Source: a virus
Strand: one strand, 5' to 3'
Virus record (IMG/VR): IMGVR_UViG_3300043783_000054
Coordinates: 1-35,005 of that record
DNA: 35,005 nt
Every line of letters starts with the position of its first letter. The first letter of the stretch is position 1. Below, piece after piece: positions 24,027 to 32,593 of this stretch. The notes under the pieces are model-generated. The model made no database searches, was not told the origin of the DNA, and saw only the letters and a program-made list of their open reading frames with translations. A program made the translations under genes and the position numbers.

Positions 24027-24589
24027 TGAACAATCTGGTGAAAATCGCGTACGGCATCGATACGGCGCCGCTCCTGCTCGAACTGGCCCGTCAGCCGCGC
24101 CTGTGGAACCGGCGCACGGCGCGCAAGGTCGCGCCGGAAACGCCACACGCCGCCATGGATGACATCTGGCTGCGGTACAACGATGAGAAGCCGTTCAAGG
24201 AAAAGGGCGACTATACCGGGTTCAACGACGAGCACGACGCCATCTTCTACCCCGAGTGGTACGCCCTGCCCAGCGCGCGGCCGATTGTGTACGCGATGAT
24301 GGCGCGCGTGCAGGCGGTTCGCCTTGGCGGCGTGATGATCACCCGCATTCCGCCTGGCGGGCAGATCGAGCCGCACGCAGATAGTGGCTGGCATGCGAAG
24401 TATTACAATACGAAATTGTATGTCGTTCTCCAGTCGAATCCGCAGTGCGTGAACCGCGTGGAAGAAGAGCGCGCAGCGATGGCACCGGGCGAGGTCTGGT
24501 ACTTCGACAACACGAAAGAGCACGAAGTCGTGAACGACGGGCCGGACGACCGGATCACCCTGATTATTTGCCTGAGGTGCGAAAAATGA
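24026..24589 (+). CDS. 2-oxoglutarate/Fe(II) oxygenase, aspartyl/asparaginyl hydroxylase-like (187 aa)
   Basis: The double-stranded beta-helix core shows the iron triad H117-x-D119 (EPHADSGW) and H166 (NTKEHEVVN), with R176 (DDRITLI) placed to hold 2-oxoglutarate. This is the pattern of the aspartyl/asparaginyl beta-hydroxylase domain. Such enzymes hydroxylate protein side chains. It is followed at once by a cupin gene through an ATGA overlap. A virion or host protein may be the substrate; that is inferred. Confidence 0.83.
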   Translation: MNNLVKIAYGIDTAPLLLELARQPRLWNRRTARKVAPETPHAAMDDIWLRYNDEKPFKEKGDYTGFNDEHDAIFYPEWYALPSARPIVYAMMARVQAVRLGGVMITRIPPGGQIEPHADSGWHAKYYNTKLYVVLQSNPQCVNRVEEERAAMAPGEVWYFDNTKEHEVVNDGPDDRITLIICLRCEK

Positions 24590-24903
24590 TGAGTCCAGCC
24601 TTCGCGACTGCGCTTACCAACTTCGGGATCAAGCATCACTCGGCCGGCGGCATCTACATGCGCGAGCAATCGCTTTCTGCCGGCGATGAAGTTGAGAAGC
24701 ACGAACATCCGTACGACCATCTGAGCTTTCTGTGCAGCGGTTCGGCAATCGTGGACGTGGATAACGACATCCAGTATCTGGAGGGCCCGTGCGCGCTGGA
24801 AGTGAAGGCAGGCAGGAAACACCGTATCCGGGCAATCACCGATATCGTCTGGCTTTGCATCCATTCTGAAATTGTTGCAGATCCGGAAATCATCAAGGAG
24901 TAG
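24586..24903 (+). CDS. Small cupin-fold protein (105 aa)
   Basis: One conserved cupin barrel with metal-binding pattern HEHPYDH (H39, H41, H45) and a second His (H79, in AGRKHRIRA). The strands LSFLCSGSAIVDVDND and YLEGPCALEVKAG give the usual GxxxxxG-like turns. ATG 24586 overlaps the oxygenase stop and has TGAGG 8 bases upstream. The upstream in-frame extension is a shadow of the oxygenase gene. It may be an enzyme or a metal/ligand-binding protein acting with the oxygenase. Confidence 0.75.
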   Translation: MMSPAFATALTNFGIKHHSAGGIYMREQSLSAGDEVEKHEHPYDHLSFLCSGSAIVDVDNDIQYLEGPCALEVKAGRKHRIRAITDIVWLCIHSEIVADPEIIKE

Positions 24904-24906
24904 ACC

Positions 24907-25956
24907 ATGCCTTGGGGCGCAGTGGCTGGAGTAGTAGGAAGCGTAGCCGGTGCTGCGGTATCCGGCGCGATGGCTCCCGGTACGTCCGGCGGTAACAGCG
25001 GCGGGAGTTACTACGTCCCGACCGGGTTGCAATCGGCGGATACGCAATGGCAAGGATTGCAAGGCCAGAATTACAACACGTACATGGGTAACAACCTGAA
25101 CCAGTACGGGTATAGTTCGCTCGCGCAAGGGCTGGGAGCAAACCAGCAATACGGGCCGGGGTACCAGAATGCGGCAAATGCGGCCGGCGGCCAATATACG
25201 GCGCTCGGCCAGCAACTGGGCGGTGCCGCAAATCTGGACTTCGGCGCGCAACAGGGGCTGCTGAACGCTGGCCAGCAGGTTTATCAGACTGCACTCGATC
25301 CGCAGAACGCGCTGTATAACCGCACGGTTCAGCAATTGCAGGACCAGACCGGTGCCACGAACAGCATGTATGGGCTGGGGTCCAGTGCTGCCGGTGCGGG
25401 TGTTGCGAATCAGGCATTGGGCAACTTCAATATCGATTGGCAGAACCAGCAGCTTGCGAGGCAGACCCAGGGGCTTCAGGCTTACGGGCAGGCGGCAGGG
25501 CAGGCTGGACAGCTTGGTGGGCAGGGCGGCGCGCTCGGCGCTGCGGGGGCGGGCTATACGCTGCAAGGCGGGCAGGTTCCTTACCAGACTGCGCAGAGCG
25601 TCGCAGGCGTGCCGGGCCAACTAGGCAATACTTACGGCCAGTACCTGAACCAGAACGTATACGGCCCGGCGCAAGCCATCCAGGATCAGGCGATTCCGTA
25701 CATGAACTACGGCCAGGGGGCGCAGGCTGTTCCTTACCAGAACCAGACAGCCGGCGCGGGCGCAGCCGGCGCACTAGTGTCGCAAGGCATCCAGGGTATC
25801 GGCAACAATCCGCAAGTACAAAGCTCGCTCGGCAACGCATTCTCGAACTGGATGAACCCGGCAAGCGGATCGTTTAGCGGCGGCAACTTCTCCGGGGCGT
25901 TCAATTCCAGCCCATACTATAGCGGTGGCGGGAATAGCTACGGCTTCACGATGTAG
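24907..25956 (+). CDS. Gln/Gly/Tyr-rich internal virion (ejection-type) protein (349 aa)
   Basis: A short hydrophobic Ala/Gly/Val N-terminus (AVAGVVGSVAGAAVSGAM) is followed by a long Gln/Asn/Gly/Tyr-rich chain with helical stretches, ending in Ser/Gly/Tyr. Composition and order (first of three large low-complexity genes at the end of the virion block) match podovirus ejection proteins, which are packaged and extruded with DNA. AAGGAG precedes the ATG. No enzymatic motif. Confidence 0.6.
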   Translation: MPWGAVAGVVGSVAGAAVSGAMAPGTSGGNSGGSYYVPTGLQSADTQWQGLQGQNYNTYMGNNLNQYGYSSLAQGLGANQQYGPGYQNAANAAGGQYTALGQQLGGAANLDFGAQQGLLNAGQQVYQTALDPQNALYNRTVQQLQDQTGATNSMYGLGSSAAGAGVANQALGNFNIDWQNQQLARQTQGLQAYGQAAGQAGQLGGQGGALGAAGAGYTLQGGQVPYQTAQSVAGVPGQLGNTYGQYLNQNVYGPAQAIQDQAIPYMNYGQGAQAVPYQNQTAGAGAAGALVSQGIQGIGNNPQVQSSLGNAFSNWMNPASGSFSGGNFSGAFNSSPYYSGGGNSYGFTM

Positions 25957-25965
25957 GGGAACGAC

Positions 25966-27519
25966 ATGGCAGGGCTAGGCGGACTCCCGTATTTCATCCA
26001 GTATCAAGGGGACTTGCAGCAGCAGGCAGCGCAGCGTCAGCAGGCGCAGCAGCAGCTTATGCAATTCCAGCAGGCGCAACAGGACCGCCAACGGCAACAG
26101 GCCGCCCAGGCGGCGGTTGGTAACGCCTTGCCGCAACTTACGGCACCGCCTCCGCAAGCTCCGGCTCCCGGTCAGGCTTCGCAGCCCGCGCCTCAACCGC
26201 AGCCGATGCCGCAAGGGCAGATGCAACCGCCCCCACAAGGCGCAGCGCCGTTGCCGGGGCAAGGTCCGGCTCCAGGCGGCGTGATGCCTCCGTTGCCGCA
26301 AGGCCAGATGCCACCAGCTGGCGTCCCGCCTTTCCGGCCTATGCCGACCACGCCGCCCCAACAGCAGGCGCAACCGGCAGGGATTCCCGCGCCCCCGCAA
26401 CAGGCACCGCAAGCCGCGCCACCCCAGCAAGACCAGATGGAAGGCGGCTTCTCGCTCTCGAATATCATCCAGAGCGGGCAAAAGCAAGGCCTGTCGGGAA
26501 CGGATCTGTATGACTACGTGCAGACCATGGAACCGTACATGACGGCCCAGCAGAAAGCGAAAGCGGATCAGTTCAAGACGCAGCTCGAACTCAAGAAGCT
26601 CGATGCGGAAATTGCATTGCACTCACAGGCGGCTCAGAACCAGCAACTCTCGCTCGCGGAGCGCGAACGACACGATAACGCACTGGAGAGTCTGGCAAGC
26701 CGCCGCGCGGATATCTCGCAGGGGCACCTGAACATCAGCATTTCGAAGGAGGGCGGCGCGCAGGCTGCACCTGAAGCGCAAGGCGATCCTCTCAGCCCGA
26801 AGGGTACAGCAGGGTATTCGAGCGACGCAATCAAGGCGCTGGGCGACGACTACGCCGTGCGCGGCCCGACCGCGCTGGCAGGGTTCGGCTACAAGAACCT
26901 GCCGCCGGCCGCGCGCGCGGAGATCGTCAACTACGCTGCGGCGAAGAATGCCGCCGGCGGGCAGAACTTCGCCAGCAACAAGATCCAGTACGCAGCAGAT
27001 ACCGCCGGCGCGCGGGTCAACGCCCAGCAGGCGGCGAAGACAGATGCCGCATCGAACGCACTGACCAGCCCCGGCGGTATTGGCGATCAGTTCCAGCAGG
27101 CTATCGATGCGCTTGACCGTACTGGTATCCCGATTGCGAATCAGGCGCAGATGCAGGCGCTTCGCCTGTCCAATGATCCGCGCGTGTCAACTTACGATAC
27201 GGCGATGAACGGTGTCGTGTCTGAATCCGCGCAGATCCTAGGCCGTGGACAGATCACCGTGAACTCGATGGAGGAAGCCCGCAAGGTGGTGAGCGGCTGG
27301 CATACTTCCGAACAGGCAAAGGCGGGCCTTGCGCAACTTAAGCGCGAAGCGGCGACCACGGTTAAGGCTTCGAGCGAGGAAGTTGCGAAGTCGGCCCGGA
27401 CGCCGAAGGGCCAGCCCGGTGTCCAAGCTGGCGGCCCTGCTGTCGGTTCCGTCGAAAGCGGATACCGGTTCAAGGGCGGTGATCCGGCATCGCCGTCCAG
27501 CTGGGAGCGTGTGCAATGA
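25966..27519 (+). CDS. Pro/Gln-rich internal virion (ejection-type) protein (517 aa)
   Basis: Residues about 15-45 are a Gln-rich helix, 45-150 a Pro/Gln linker, and 150-250 charged helices (KAKADQFKTQLELKKLDAEIAL). The C-terminal half is helical (ALAGFGYKNLPPAARAEIVNY and following). AGGGG precedes the ATG, and the stop overlaps the next start (ATGA). Likely the second ejection or pilot protein; similarity is in architecture only. Confidence 0.58.
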   Translation: MAGLGGLPYFIQYQGDLQQQAAQRQQAQQQLMQFQQAQQDRQRQQAAQAAVGNALPQLTAPPPQAPAPGQASQPAPQPQPMPQGQMQPPPQGAAPLPGQGPAPGGVMPPLPQGQMPPAGVPPFRPMPTTPPQQQAQPAGIPAPPQQAPQAAPPQQDQMEGGFSLSNIIQSGQKQGLSGTDLYDYVQTMEPYMTAQQKAKADQFKTQLELKKLDAEIALHSQAAQNQQLSLAERERHDNALESLASRRADISQGHLNISISKEGGAQAAPEAQGDPLSPKGTAGYSSDAIKALGDDYAVRGPTALAGFGYKNLPPAARAEIVNYAAAKNAAGGQNFASNKIQYAADTAGARVNAQQAAKTDAASNALTSPGGIGDQFQQAIDALDRTGIPIANQAQMQALRLSNDPRVSTYDTAMNGVVSESAQILGRGQITVNSMEEARKVVSGWHTSEQAKAGLAQLKREAATTVKASSEEVAKSARTPKGQPGVQAGGPAVGSVESGYRFKGGDPASPSSWERVQ

Positions 27520-29042
27520 TGCCTTGGGAAAAATACGCGGCGCAAGCCGCACCTGCCGGTGCACCGGAAATCCCCCCGTGGGAGAAGTATGGCGGAGCGA
27601 AAGCCACTCCCGCTTCCGGACTGGAAAAGCTGCCGCCGGAAACCTCTCCCGGCAACCAGGCTGCGCCGAACACCGACACGTTGGGCCAACGCATCCTTGG
27701 CGCGGGCGAAGCGGGCCTGTCTGCTGCCACCGGTGCGGTGGGCGGCGCTGCCGGTCAGCTCTACGGTATCGGCAAGACACTCGCGAGTGGCAAGTTTGGT
27801 ACGCAAGCCGGGGTTCAGCAGGGCGAGCAGGCGGGCGTAGGCCTTGCGAACAAGCTCACCTACCAGCCGCGCACACAGACCGGGCAGGCGCTCACGGAGG
27901 GCGTTGGCAAGGCGTTTGAAGCGTCACGCCTTCAGGGCTTGCCCGTTGAGGCCGGAACGCTGGGCCGGATTGGCGAAGTGCCGCGCGGCGCTCTGGCGAC
28001 GGGGGAAGGTATCTCTGGTGCGGCAGGTAAAGCAGGGCAGGCTGCTGGCAAGATAGCGGCAAAGGCACTTCCGGCTGTCGATCCGGAAACGGCCGCACTC
28101 GCACGCGACGCGCACGCCATGGGGCTGCGCCTTACGCCTGACCAGGTGGCGGGCGGCAAGTACGGCAAGATGGCTGGTGAAGGCCTTTCGTCCGTCCCGT
28201 TGTCCGGCTCGAACGAGAAAGCCAATGCTGCAGTATGGCTCCAGAATCTGTCGAAGCAGGCGGGCGTGAACGGCCCGAAGCCGACGCCTAAAGCTTTCGG
28301 TGAAGCGACGCAACGCGTTGGCGAAGGCATCGGCGCGCTTAACGAAAAGTACGATCTCCCTCTTGATCGACGGACGATAACCAGTCTCAAGGTAAGCCCG
28401 CGAGGCAATTCTCCTGAAACGCTTGGTGCGGTGAACGGTATCGTCAAGCGGATACAGCAGCAGGTTGAAGGTAACAACCTGAACGGTACGGCGTTCCGCA
28501 AGATCAACACCTTGATGAACGACAAGATCAAATCAACTTCAAATGCTGACACGAAATACGCGTTGCAAAAATTGCAAAACAAGCTGCAAAACCTCCAGGC
28601 CGAACAGATGGTCCCTGCTGACAAGGCGCAGCTTCAGGTACTGCGACGCCAGTACGCGATTCAGCGCACTATCGAACCTCTCGTAGCTAAAAGCCTTACA
28701 GGTGACATTGCTCCTTCAGCACTTCTTGGTGCTATCACAGCAACAAAGGCCGGTAAGGCCGCTATGGCGCGCGGTAAGGCCGGAGATTTCGGCAAGCTCG
28801 CGGCAATCGGCAATCGCTTCCTGAAAGAGCCGAAATCTTCAGGCACTGCGGAGCGCCGACTGGTTCAAGGCATACCGCCAGCGCTCGCCAGCGCAGCCGG
28901 AGCGGGCGCAGGAGTAGCGGGCGGAGCGTCGGCCCTCCCGGCGATCCTGGGCGGTATAGGCGCCACGTATGGCGCGGCCAACCTGTACAATCGCGCGGGG
29001 CCTGCGCTGACGAATGCACTGATCAGCAGACCGCCTCAATGA
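27516..29042 (+). CDS. Internal virion (ejection-type) protein with PWEKY repeats (508 aa)
   Basis: It starts MMPWEKYAAQ and repeats PPWEKYGG about 20 residues later, a motif I know from internal proteins of podoviruses. The middle is helical with basic patches (about 230-390, including LQKLQNKLQNLQAEQ). The end is a hydrophobic Ala/Gly segment (LASAAGAGAGVAGGASALPAI) that could enter a membrane. Last of the three ejection-type genes. Its 3' end overlaps a minus-strand gene by 7 bases. Confidence 0.6.
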   Translation: MMPWEKYAAQAAPAGAPEIPPWEKYGGAKATPASGLEKLPPETSPGNQAAPNTDTLGQRILGAGEAGLSAATGAVGGAAGQLYGIGKTLASGKFGTQAGVQQGEQAGVGLANKLTYQPRTQTGQALTEGVGKAFEASRLQGLPVEAGTLGRIGEVPRGALATGEGISGAAGKAGQAAGKIAAKALPAVDPETAALARDAHAMGLRLTPDQVAGGKYGKMAGEGLSSVPLSGSNEKANAAVWLQNLSKQAGVNGPKPTPKAFGEATQRVGEGIGALNEKYDLPLDRRTITSLKVSPRGNSPETLGAVNGIVKRIQQQVEGNNLNGTAFRKINTLMNDKIKSTSNADTKYALQKLQNKLQNLQAEQMVPADKAQLQVLRRQYAIQRTIEPLVAKSLTGDIAPSALLGAITATKAGKAAMARGKAGDFGKLAAIGNRFLKEPKSSGTAERRLVQGIPPALASAAGAGAGVAGGASALPAILGGIGATYGAANLYNRAGPALTNALISRPPQ

Positions 29043-29176
29043 TCGTGCGCGGCGGCCAGGAACATGCCGACCATCATGCCGAAAAAGATGGAAGGGATGA
29101 AGCCGATGTGTGTGCAGATGAAAAAGAAGCCGAATATGAGCGTCAGGCCCAATGCGAATTCGAGTAGTCCTTTCAT
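29036..29176 (-). CDS. Small two-span membrane protein (46 aa)
   Basis: The minus-strand frame reads MKGLLEFALGLTLIFGFFF and continues ICTHIGFIPSIFFGMMVGMF to AAAHDH. It is almost wholly hydrophobic, fitting two short membrane helices with a turn at HIGFIP. AAGGAG lies 6 bases before the ATG, which argues for a real gene. It stands alone on the minus strand between late genes, opposite the HNH gene, with a palindrome at 29200-29220 in the shared upstream region. Possibly a moron-type or superinfection gene. Confidence 0.62.
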   Translation of the reverse strand: MKGLLEFALGLTLIFGFFFICTHIGFIPSIFFGMMVGMFLAAAHDH

Positions 29177-29199
29177 GGTGATCTCCTTAGGTAGTGAAT

Positions 29200-29220
29200 C
29201 AATGATATACTAAATCATTG
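29200..29220. promoter_or_regulatory. Dyad between divergent genes, with embedded -10-like TATACT
   Basis: CAATGAT (29200-29206) and ATCATTG (29214-29220) form a perfect 7-bp inverted repeat around ATACTAA. TATACT (29206-29211) is a plausible plus-strand -10, but no good -35 lies 17 bases before it. The dyad sits between the starts of the membrane protein (minus) and the HNH gene (plus), a suitable operator place. Confidence 0.45.
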
Positions 29221-29238
29221 TGAAAAGGAGAACATTTT

Positions 29239-29721
29239 TTGAAATCACGCGAATGGCTACTCGAAAATCTGGAATACGAGTCTAAGACAGGAACCCTACG
29301 ATGGAGAGTCTGGTCCCCCGGCCGCAGGCACGGCAAGGCCGGCTCGATAGGTACGAACGGTTACGTCATAGTGGTCGTGGAAGGGAAACGCCTTTTGGGC
29401 CACCGTATTGCGTGGACGATGGCCGAAGGGGAAATACCGGAAGGCATGGAGGTAGACCACCGCAACGGAAACCAGGCCGACAATCGGCTCGTTAATCTCC
29501 GCCTCGCGACCCGATCACAAAATGCGCGCAACGGCAGGCTAAGAAAAAACGCGACAGGATTCCGTGGAGTGTACGCTACAGGAAATGGCAAATTTCAGGC
29601 TATGGCGAGTCTAAGCGGAAAGGTGAAAGCGCTAGGTACTTTCGACACCGCCGAAGAGGCGTACCGTACGTACCTTAAAGCTATCCGCGATGACGAATTT
29701 AGAACGGAGAACTCCCGGTGA
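29239..29721 (+). CDS. HNH homing-type endonuclease with AP2-like DNA-binding domain (160 aa)
   Basis: An HNH_3-type nuclease: H55 in GHRIAW, then the EVDHRNGN core (D73, H74), then DNRLVNLRLATRSQN with the metal-site Asn. A C-terminal AP2-like domain (about 106-149, GFRGVYATGNGKFQAMASL then KALGTFDTAEEAYRTYLKA) binds DNA. This domain pair is typical of free-standing homing endonucleases that spread between phages. The TTG start has AAGGAG 8 bases upstream. It ends in a GTGA overlap with the ATP-grasp gene. Confidence 0.88.
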   Translation: MKSREWLLENLEYESKTGTLRWRVWSPGRRHGKAGSIGTNGYVIVVVEGKRLLGHRIAWTMAEGEIPEGMEVDHRNGNQADNRLVNLRLATRSQNARNGRLRKNATGFRGVYATGNGKFQAMASLSGKVKALGTFDTAEEAYRTYLKAIRDDEFRTENSR

Positions 29722-31061
29722 AGATACTCGTGATCGACGTTGGATCGAACGCACTTGACCTCTGCATGCGCTGGCAGCAGCAAGGTCATGAGGTCAAATG
29801 GTACGACAAACCGCGCCCCGATGGTACCGACCGCCGCGCGGGCGGGGGCCTCGTCACGAAGATCACTGATTTCGCGGATCTGCGCAAGAAGTGGATCGGC
29901 TGGGCCGATCTCATCTACACCCCAGACAACGTTTCGTATCTCGATCTGCTGGAGCCGTACCGCAGGATCGGTTACCCGATCTTCGGTTGCAACCTTGAAG
30001 CCGTGGAGTGGGAACTGGACCGCGAAGTCGGTCAGAAGGTCATGGAAGAATGCGGCATGGCGATCATCCCCGGCAAGACGTTTCATGACTACGATTCAGC
30101 TATAGCTTACGTAAAGAAGCAGGGTAAAGCGTTCGTCTCCAAGCCTTCCGGTGACGGCGAGCGTGCAATGTCCTACGTCGCGAATAACGCGGCGGATATG
30201 GTCTACATGCTGGAGCGCTGGAAGAAGATTCCGAAGTACGTGAAAGCGGCCCGCGAAGAGGGGTTTATTCTCCAGACCAAGATAGACGGTATGGAAATGG
30301 CTGTCGGCGGGTGGTTTGGCCCTGCCGGCTGGAGCAAGGCCGGGTGGGTTGAGAATTTCGAGAACAAGAAGCTCATGAACGGCGATCTCGGGGTCAACAC
30401 CGGCGAGATGGGCACAACCGTTCGGGTTGTCCGAAAGAGCAAGCTTGCTGATATGGTCCTTAAGCCAGCCACGGAGCACCTGCACCGCGTCGGGTATGTC
30501 GGTTACGTTGACGTGAATTGCATGATAACGCACGACGGAACCCCCTACCCGCTTGAATGGACGATGCGCGACGGCTGGCCGATCCGCCACAACCTGACCG
30601 CGCTGATTGAAGGCGATCAGGCGCAGTGGATGCTTGATCTGGTCAACGGCCGCGAGACCTTGAAAGTGAAGACTGACACGGTTTGCATTTCTGTGCTGAT
30701 GGCGCTGCCTGACTTCCCTTACTCGAAGATCACGAACAAGGAACTGTGCGGAATCCCGATCTATAATGCCGAAGATATGGGGCATCTGCACTGGTCGGAG
30801 GTCATGATCGGCGACGCACCGCGCGAGGTCAACGGCAAGGTGGTTACTCTTCCGGGTCCGGTTACCGCTGGCGATTATGTTCTTGTCGCCACGGGGCAGG
30901 GAGAGTCGATAACAGGCGCACGCCGCAGCGCGTACAGCGCATTGAAAAAGGTGAAGATACCCAACTCGCCCTTTTACAGGACGGACATTGGTGGGGGCCG
31001 TTTGAAAAAACAGCTTCCCGATCTTCAGCGTTTGGGCTACGCGACTGGCCTTTCATATTGA
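29718..31061 (+). CDS. ATP-grasp ligase, PurD-like (447 aa)
   Basis: The N-terminal Rossmann-like part (MKILVIDVGSNALDLCMRW) is followed by an ATP-grasp region with AFVSKPSGDGERAM as the nucleotide-binding turn. Later come GVNTGEMGTTVRVV and GYVGYVDVNCMITHDGTPYPLEWTMR, which mirror the GPNTGGMG and EFN segments of PurD/CarB enzymes. It should join a carboxylate to an amine or thiol with ATP. The substrate is not evident: purine synthesis, peptide tagging or DNA base modification are all possible. The GTG start overlaps the HNH gene end, with CGGAG upstream. Confidence 0.8.
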   Translation: MKILVIDVGSNALDLCMRWQQQGHEVKWYDKPRPDGTDRRAGGGLVTKITDFADLRKKWIGWADLIYTPDNVSYLDLLEPYRRIGYPIFGCNLEAVEWELDREVGQKVMEECGMAIIPGKTFHDYDSAIAYVKKQGKAFVSKPSGDGERAMSYVANNAADMVYMLERWKKIPKYVKAAREEGFILQTKIDGMEMAVGGWFGPAGWSKAGWVENFENKKLMNGDLGVNTGEMGTTVRVVRKSKLADMVLKPATEHLHRVGYVGYVDVNCMITHDGTPYPLEWTMRDGWPIRHNLTALIEGDQAQWMLDLVNGRETLKVKTDTVCISVLMALPDFPYSKITNKELCGIPIYNAEDMGHLHWSEVMIGDAPREVNGKVVTLPGPVTAGDYVLVATGQGESITGARRSAYSALKKVKIPNSPFYRTDIGGGRLKKQLPDLQRLGYATGLSY

Positions 31062-31068
31062 GGTTCCT

Positions 31069-31269
31069 ATGCCTGATTGCGGGCTTTGTGGGCGAGACGT
31101 TTCAACCTGTAGTTGCGACTTTGGAGTGATTCAAAATGCCAATGAAATCGAAAGCACAAAACCGCGCCATGCATGCCGCAGCTTCCGGGAAGTCGAACCT
31201 CGGCATCCCGAAGAAGGTCGGCAAGGAGTTTGTGAGCGCGCAGCACGGCAAGAAAGTGCCTCCGGTTGA
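31069..31269 (+). CDS. Possible Cys-rich mini protein (66 aa), largely overlapping the next gene
   Basis: The first 20 residues ([18 protein letters not shown]) look like a tiny zinc knuckle with four Cys, after GAGGT and ATG 31069. From about residue 23 the frame runs through the next gene in another phase and loses such features. It may be a real overlapping gene, or the remains of a zinc-knuckle gene whose end was lost. Doubtful. Confidence 0.35.
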   Translation: MPDCGLCGRDVSTCSCDFGVIQNANEIESTKPRHACRSFREVEPRHPEEGRQGVCERAARQESASG

Positions 31270-31321
31270 GAAAGTGCAAAAGAACCAGAAGTCGCACTCT
31301 ACGCCCAGGAGGAAGAAATGA
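31136..31321 (+). CDS. Small basic phage protein (61 aa)
   Basis: Reads [20 protein letters not shown] then [12 protein letters not shown], a pattern (AQNRAMxAAAxGKSxLGIPKxVGxEF) that I know from small unannotated phage proteins. Highly basic with a Lys/Arg end. GGAGTGA lies 6 bases before the ATG, and the stop overlaps the next gene (ATGA). Role unknown; possibly packaged or DNA-binding. Confidence 0.72.
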   Translation: MPMKSKAQNRAMHAAASGKSNLGIPKKVGKEFVSAQHGKKVPPVEKVQKNQKSHSTPRRKK

Positions 31322-31851
31322 CACGCCGTGCGATGCGCGCTGGCCTGATCTCCGAAGATTCAATCAGGCGGGTACTTACGGAAAGTAAGGGAGATGTATT
31401 CCTCGCAGCTTGCGCCCTTGACTGCACAGCTAGAGAACTCGATCTGTACATCAGGCGTTCCGCTGGTCTCCAGGCGTTCGCAAGCAGCATTGAACAGGTC
31501 AAAGTCGATCCCGCCTACTCGCGTATGAGCGTTGAACAGTTCGAGAACCAGGTTGAGAATCTGCGGCGCGCGTACCGGGTCGATGGCGTTAACGAAGTCC
31601 ATAAACTGGCAACGATGGAGTTCGGGGATAGTGCCGCCCTCGCCAAAGTCAAACTCGATGCTGCACTGGCCCTCGCCGGGGGACCAGTAAGGGCGGGGAC
31701 CAGCAGCGATACAGAAGTAGCCCTTGCTGAACTGAATCAGTTGTATCATCAGAATGCTCCTCGGATCAAAGAGATACGACAGACAGTGATCACGTATTCA
31801 GGTGATCGGGAAGTGACTCAACCAGTGATCGAACTGCCGCCAGATCGTTAA
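31318..31851 (+). CDS. Terminase small subunit-like HTH protein (177 aa)
   Basis: Residues about 10-48 ([37 protein letters not shown]) form a Fis-type helix-turn-helix as found at the N-terminus of many TerS proteins. A helical middle follows ([13 protein letters not shown], then [20 protein letters not shown]), with a flexible end. It lies far from TerL (about 20 kb) at the end of the plus-strand block, so the name is by domain pattern only. Its 3' end overlaps the convergent minus-strand gene by 62 bases. Confidence 0.55.
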   Translation: MTRRAMRAGLISEDSIRRVLTESKGDVFLAACALDCTARELDLYIRRSAGLQAFASSIEQVKVDPAYSRMSVEQFENQVENLRRAYRVDGVNEVHKLATMEFGDSAALAKVKLDAALALAGGPVRAGTSSDTEVALAELNQLYHQNAPRIKEIRQTVITYSGDREVTQPVIELPPDR

Positions 31852-32593
31852 GCGCAGTCTCGCGTTTCTTCTTCAGCACCTTCCAGTCCGGTTCTGTGTC
31901 CGGATAGCGCTGTATCTTCTTCAGGCCGATGTAGCCGAACCGGGCCATCTCTTCAACCGCAGCCTTGAACCCCGCTTCGGTGACCGCGCGTTTGAGTACC
32001 GGGCCACCCTCCAGCCAGTCCCAGGCCGGGACAAACTCATCGCGTTCCGGCGCCAGTCGTTTCTGGATGTACCAGAATTCGACAGGCTTCAACGAATTCT
32101 TCAGGTATTGCAGCTGGAGAACCGGCAAGCCCGTTTCCTGTGCGAGTTCGACATTCGTCATTTCCTTACCGCCGCAGACGCGCCAGATTGCCTCCAGCAG
32201 GCCTACCGGCGGGTGGCGCAGGTCTACGCACTCCTCGTGCGTGCGCCACGCCCGGGGGTGCGGTACGACGCCGTAGGCGGCGTTCTCGACGTGCACGCGG
32301 TTCAGCCGATCCGTGTCATAAGGACATTCGACCATTACCGTCACGTCGGCAGGGATGCCAAGGTGCGTATCCTGCGCAATCAGGATGCCGCCCTTGCCGC
32401 CCCATTGGAGCCGTTGGTTCGCGGTTTCTGGTAACCAGCTCGCGTACTGGTAGAGCGGCAGATCGGCAATCGTCTTCGACATGAAGAAGACAGGCTTGAT
32501 TGTCGTGTATCCGCGATTCAGCACCACGTGGGTGAACTGTTCGTGTGCGCGGCGCACGGACGCCGCCACGTCGGTTGTGGTGAAGAGTTTCAT
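31790..32593 (-). CDS. Hypothetical protein, last gene of the minus-strand operon (267 aa)
   Basis: Not recognised. The N-terminal third is alpha/beta (MKLFTTTDVAASVRRAHEQF, then a Trp/Gln-rich stretch). The middle (about 139-170) has a helix-turn-helix-like segment (TNVELAQETGLPVLQLQYLKNSL), and the end is Lys-rich helices. Its ATG overlaps the stop of the upstream gene (ATGA). As part of a helicase/nuclease operon it may act in DNA metabolism or as an operon regulator. Confidence 0.68.
   Translation of the reverse strand: MKLFTTTDVAASVRRAHEQFTHVVLNRGYTTIKPVFFMSKTIADLPLYQYASWLPETANQRLQWGGKGGILIAQDTHLGIPADVTVMVECPYDTDRLNRVHVENAAYGVVPHPRAWRTHEECVDLRHPPVGLLEAIWRVCGGKEMTNVELAQETGLPVLQLQYLKNSLKPVEFWYIQKRLAPERDEFVPAWDWLEGGPVLKRAVTEAGFKAAVEEMARFGYIGLKKIQRYPDTEPDWKVLKKKRETALNDLAAVRSLVESLPDHLNT

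Noticed and set aside
24403-25620. 405-residue minus-strand frame opposite the oxygenase, cupin and ejection genes
   Set aside because: It spans three plus-strand genes with recognisable domains or good ribosome sites, shows no motif and has the Arg-rich composition of an antisense shadow.
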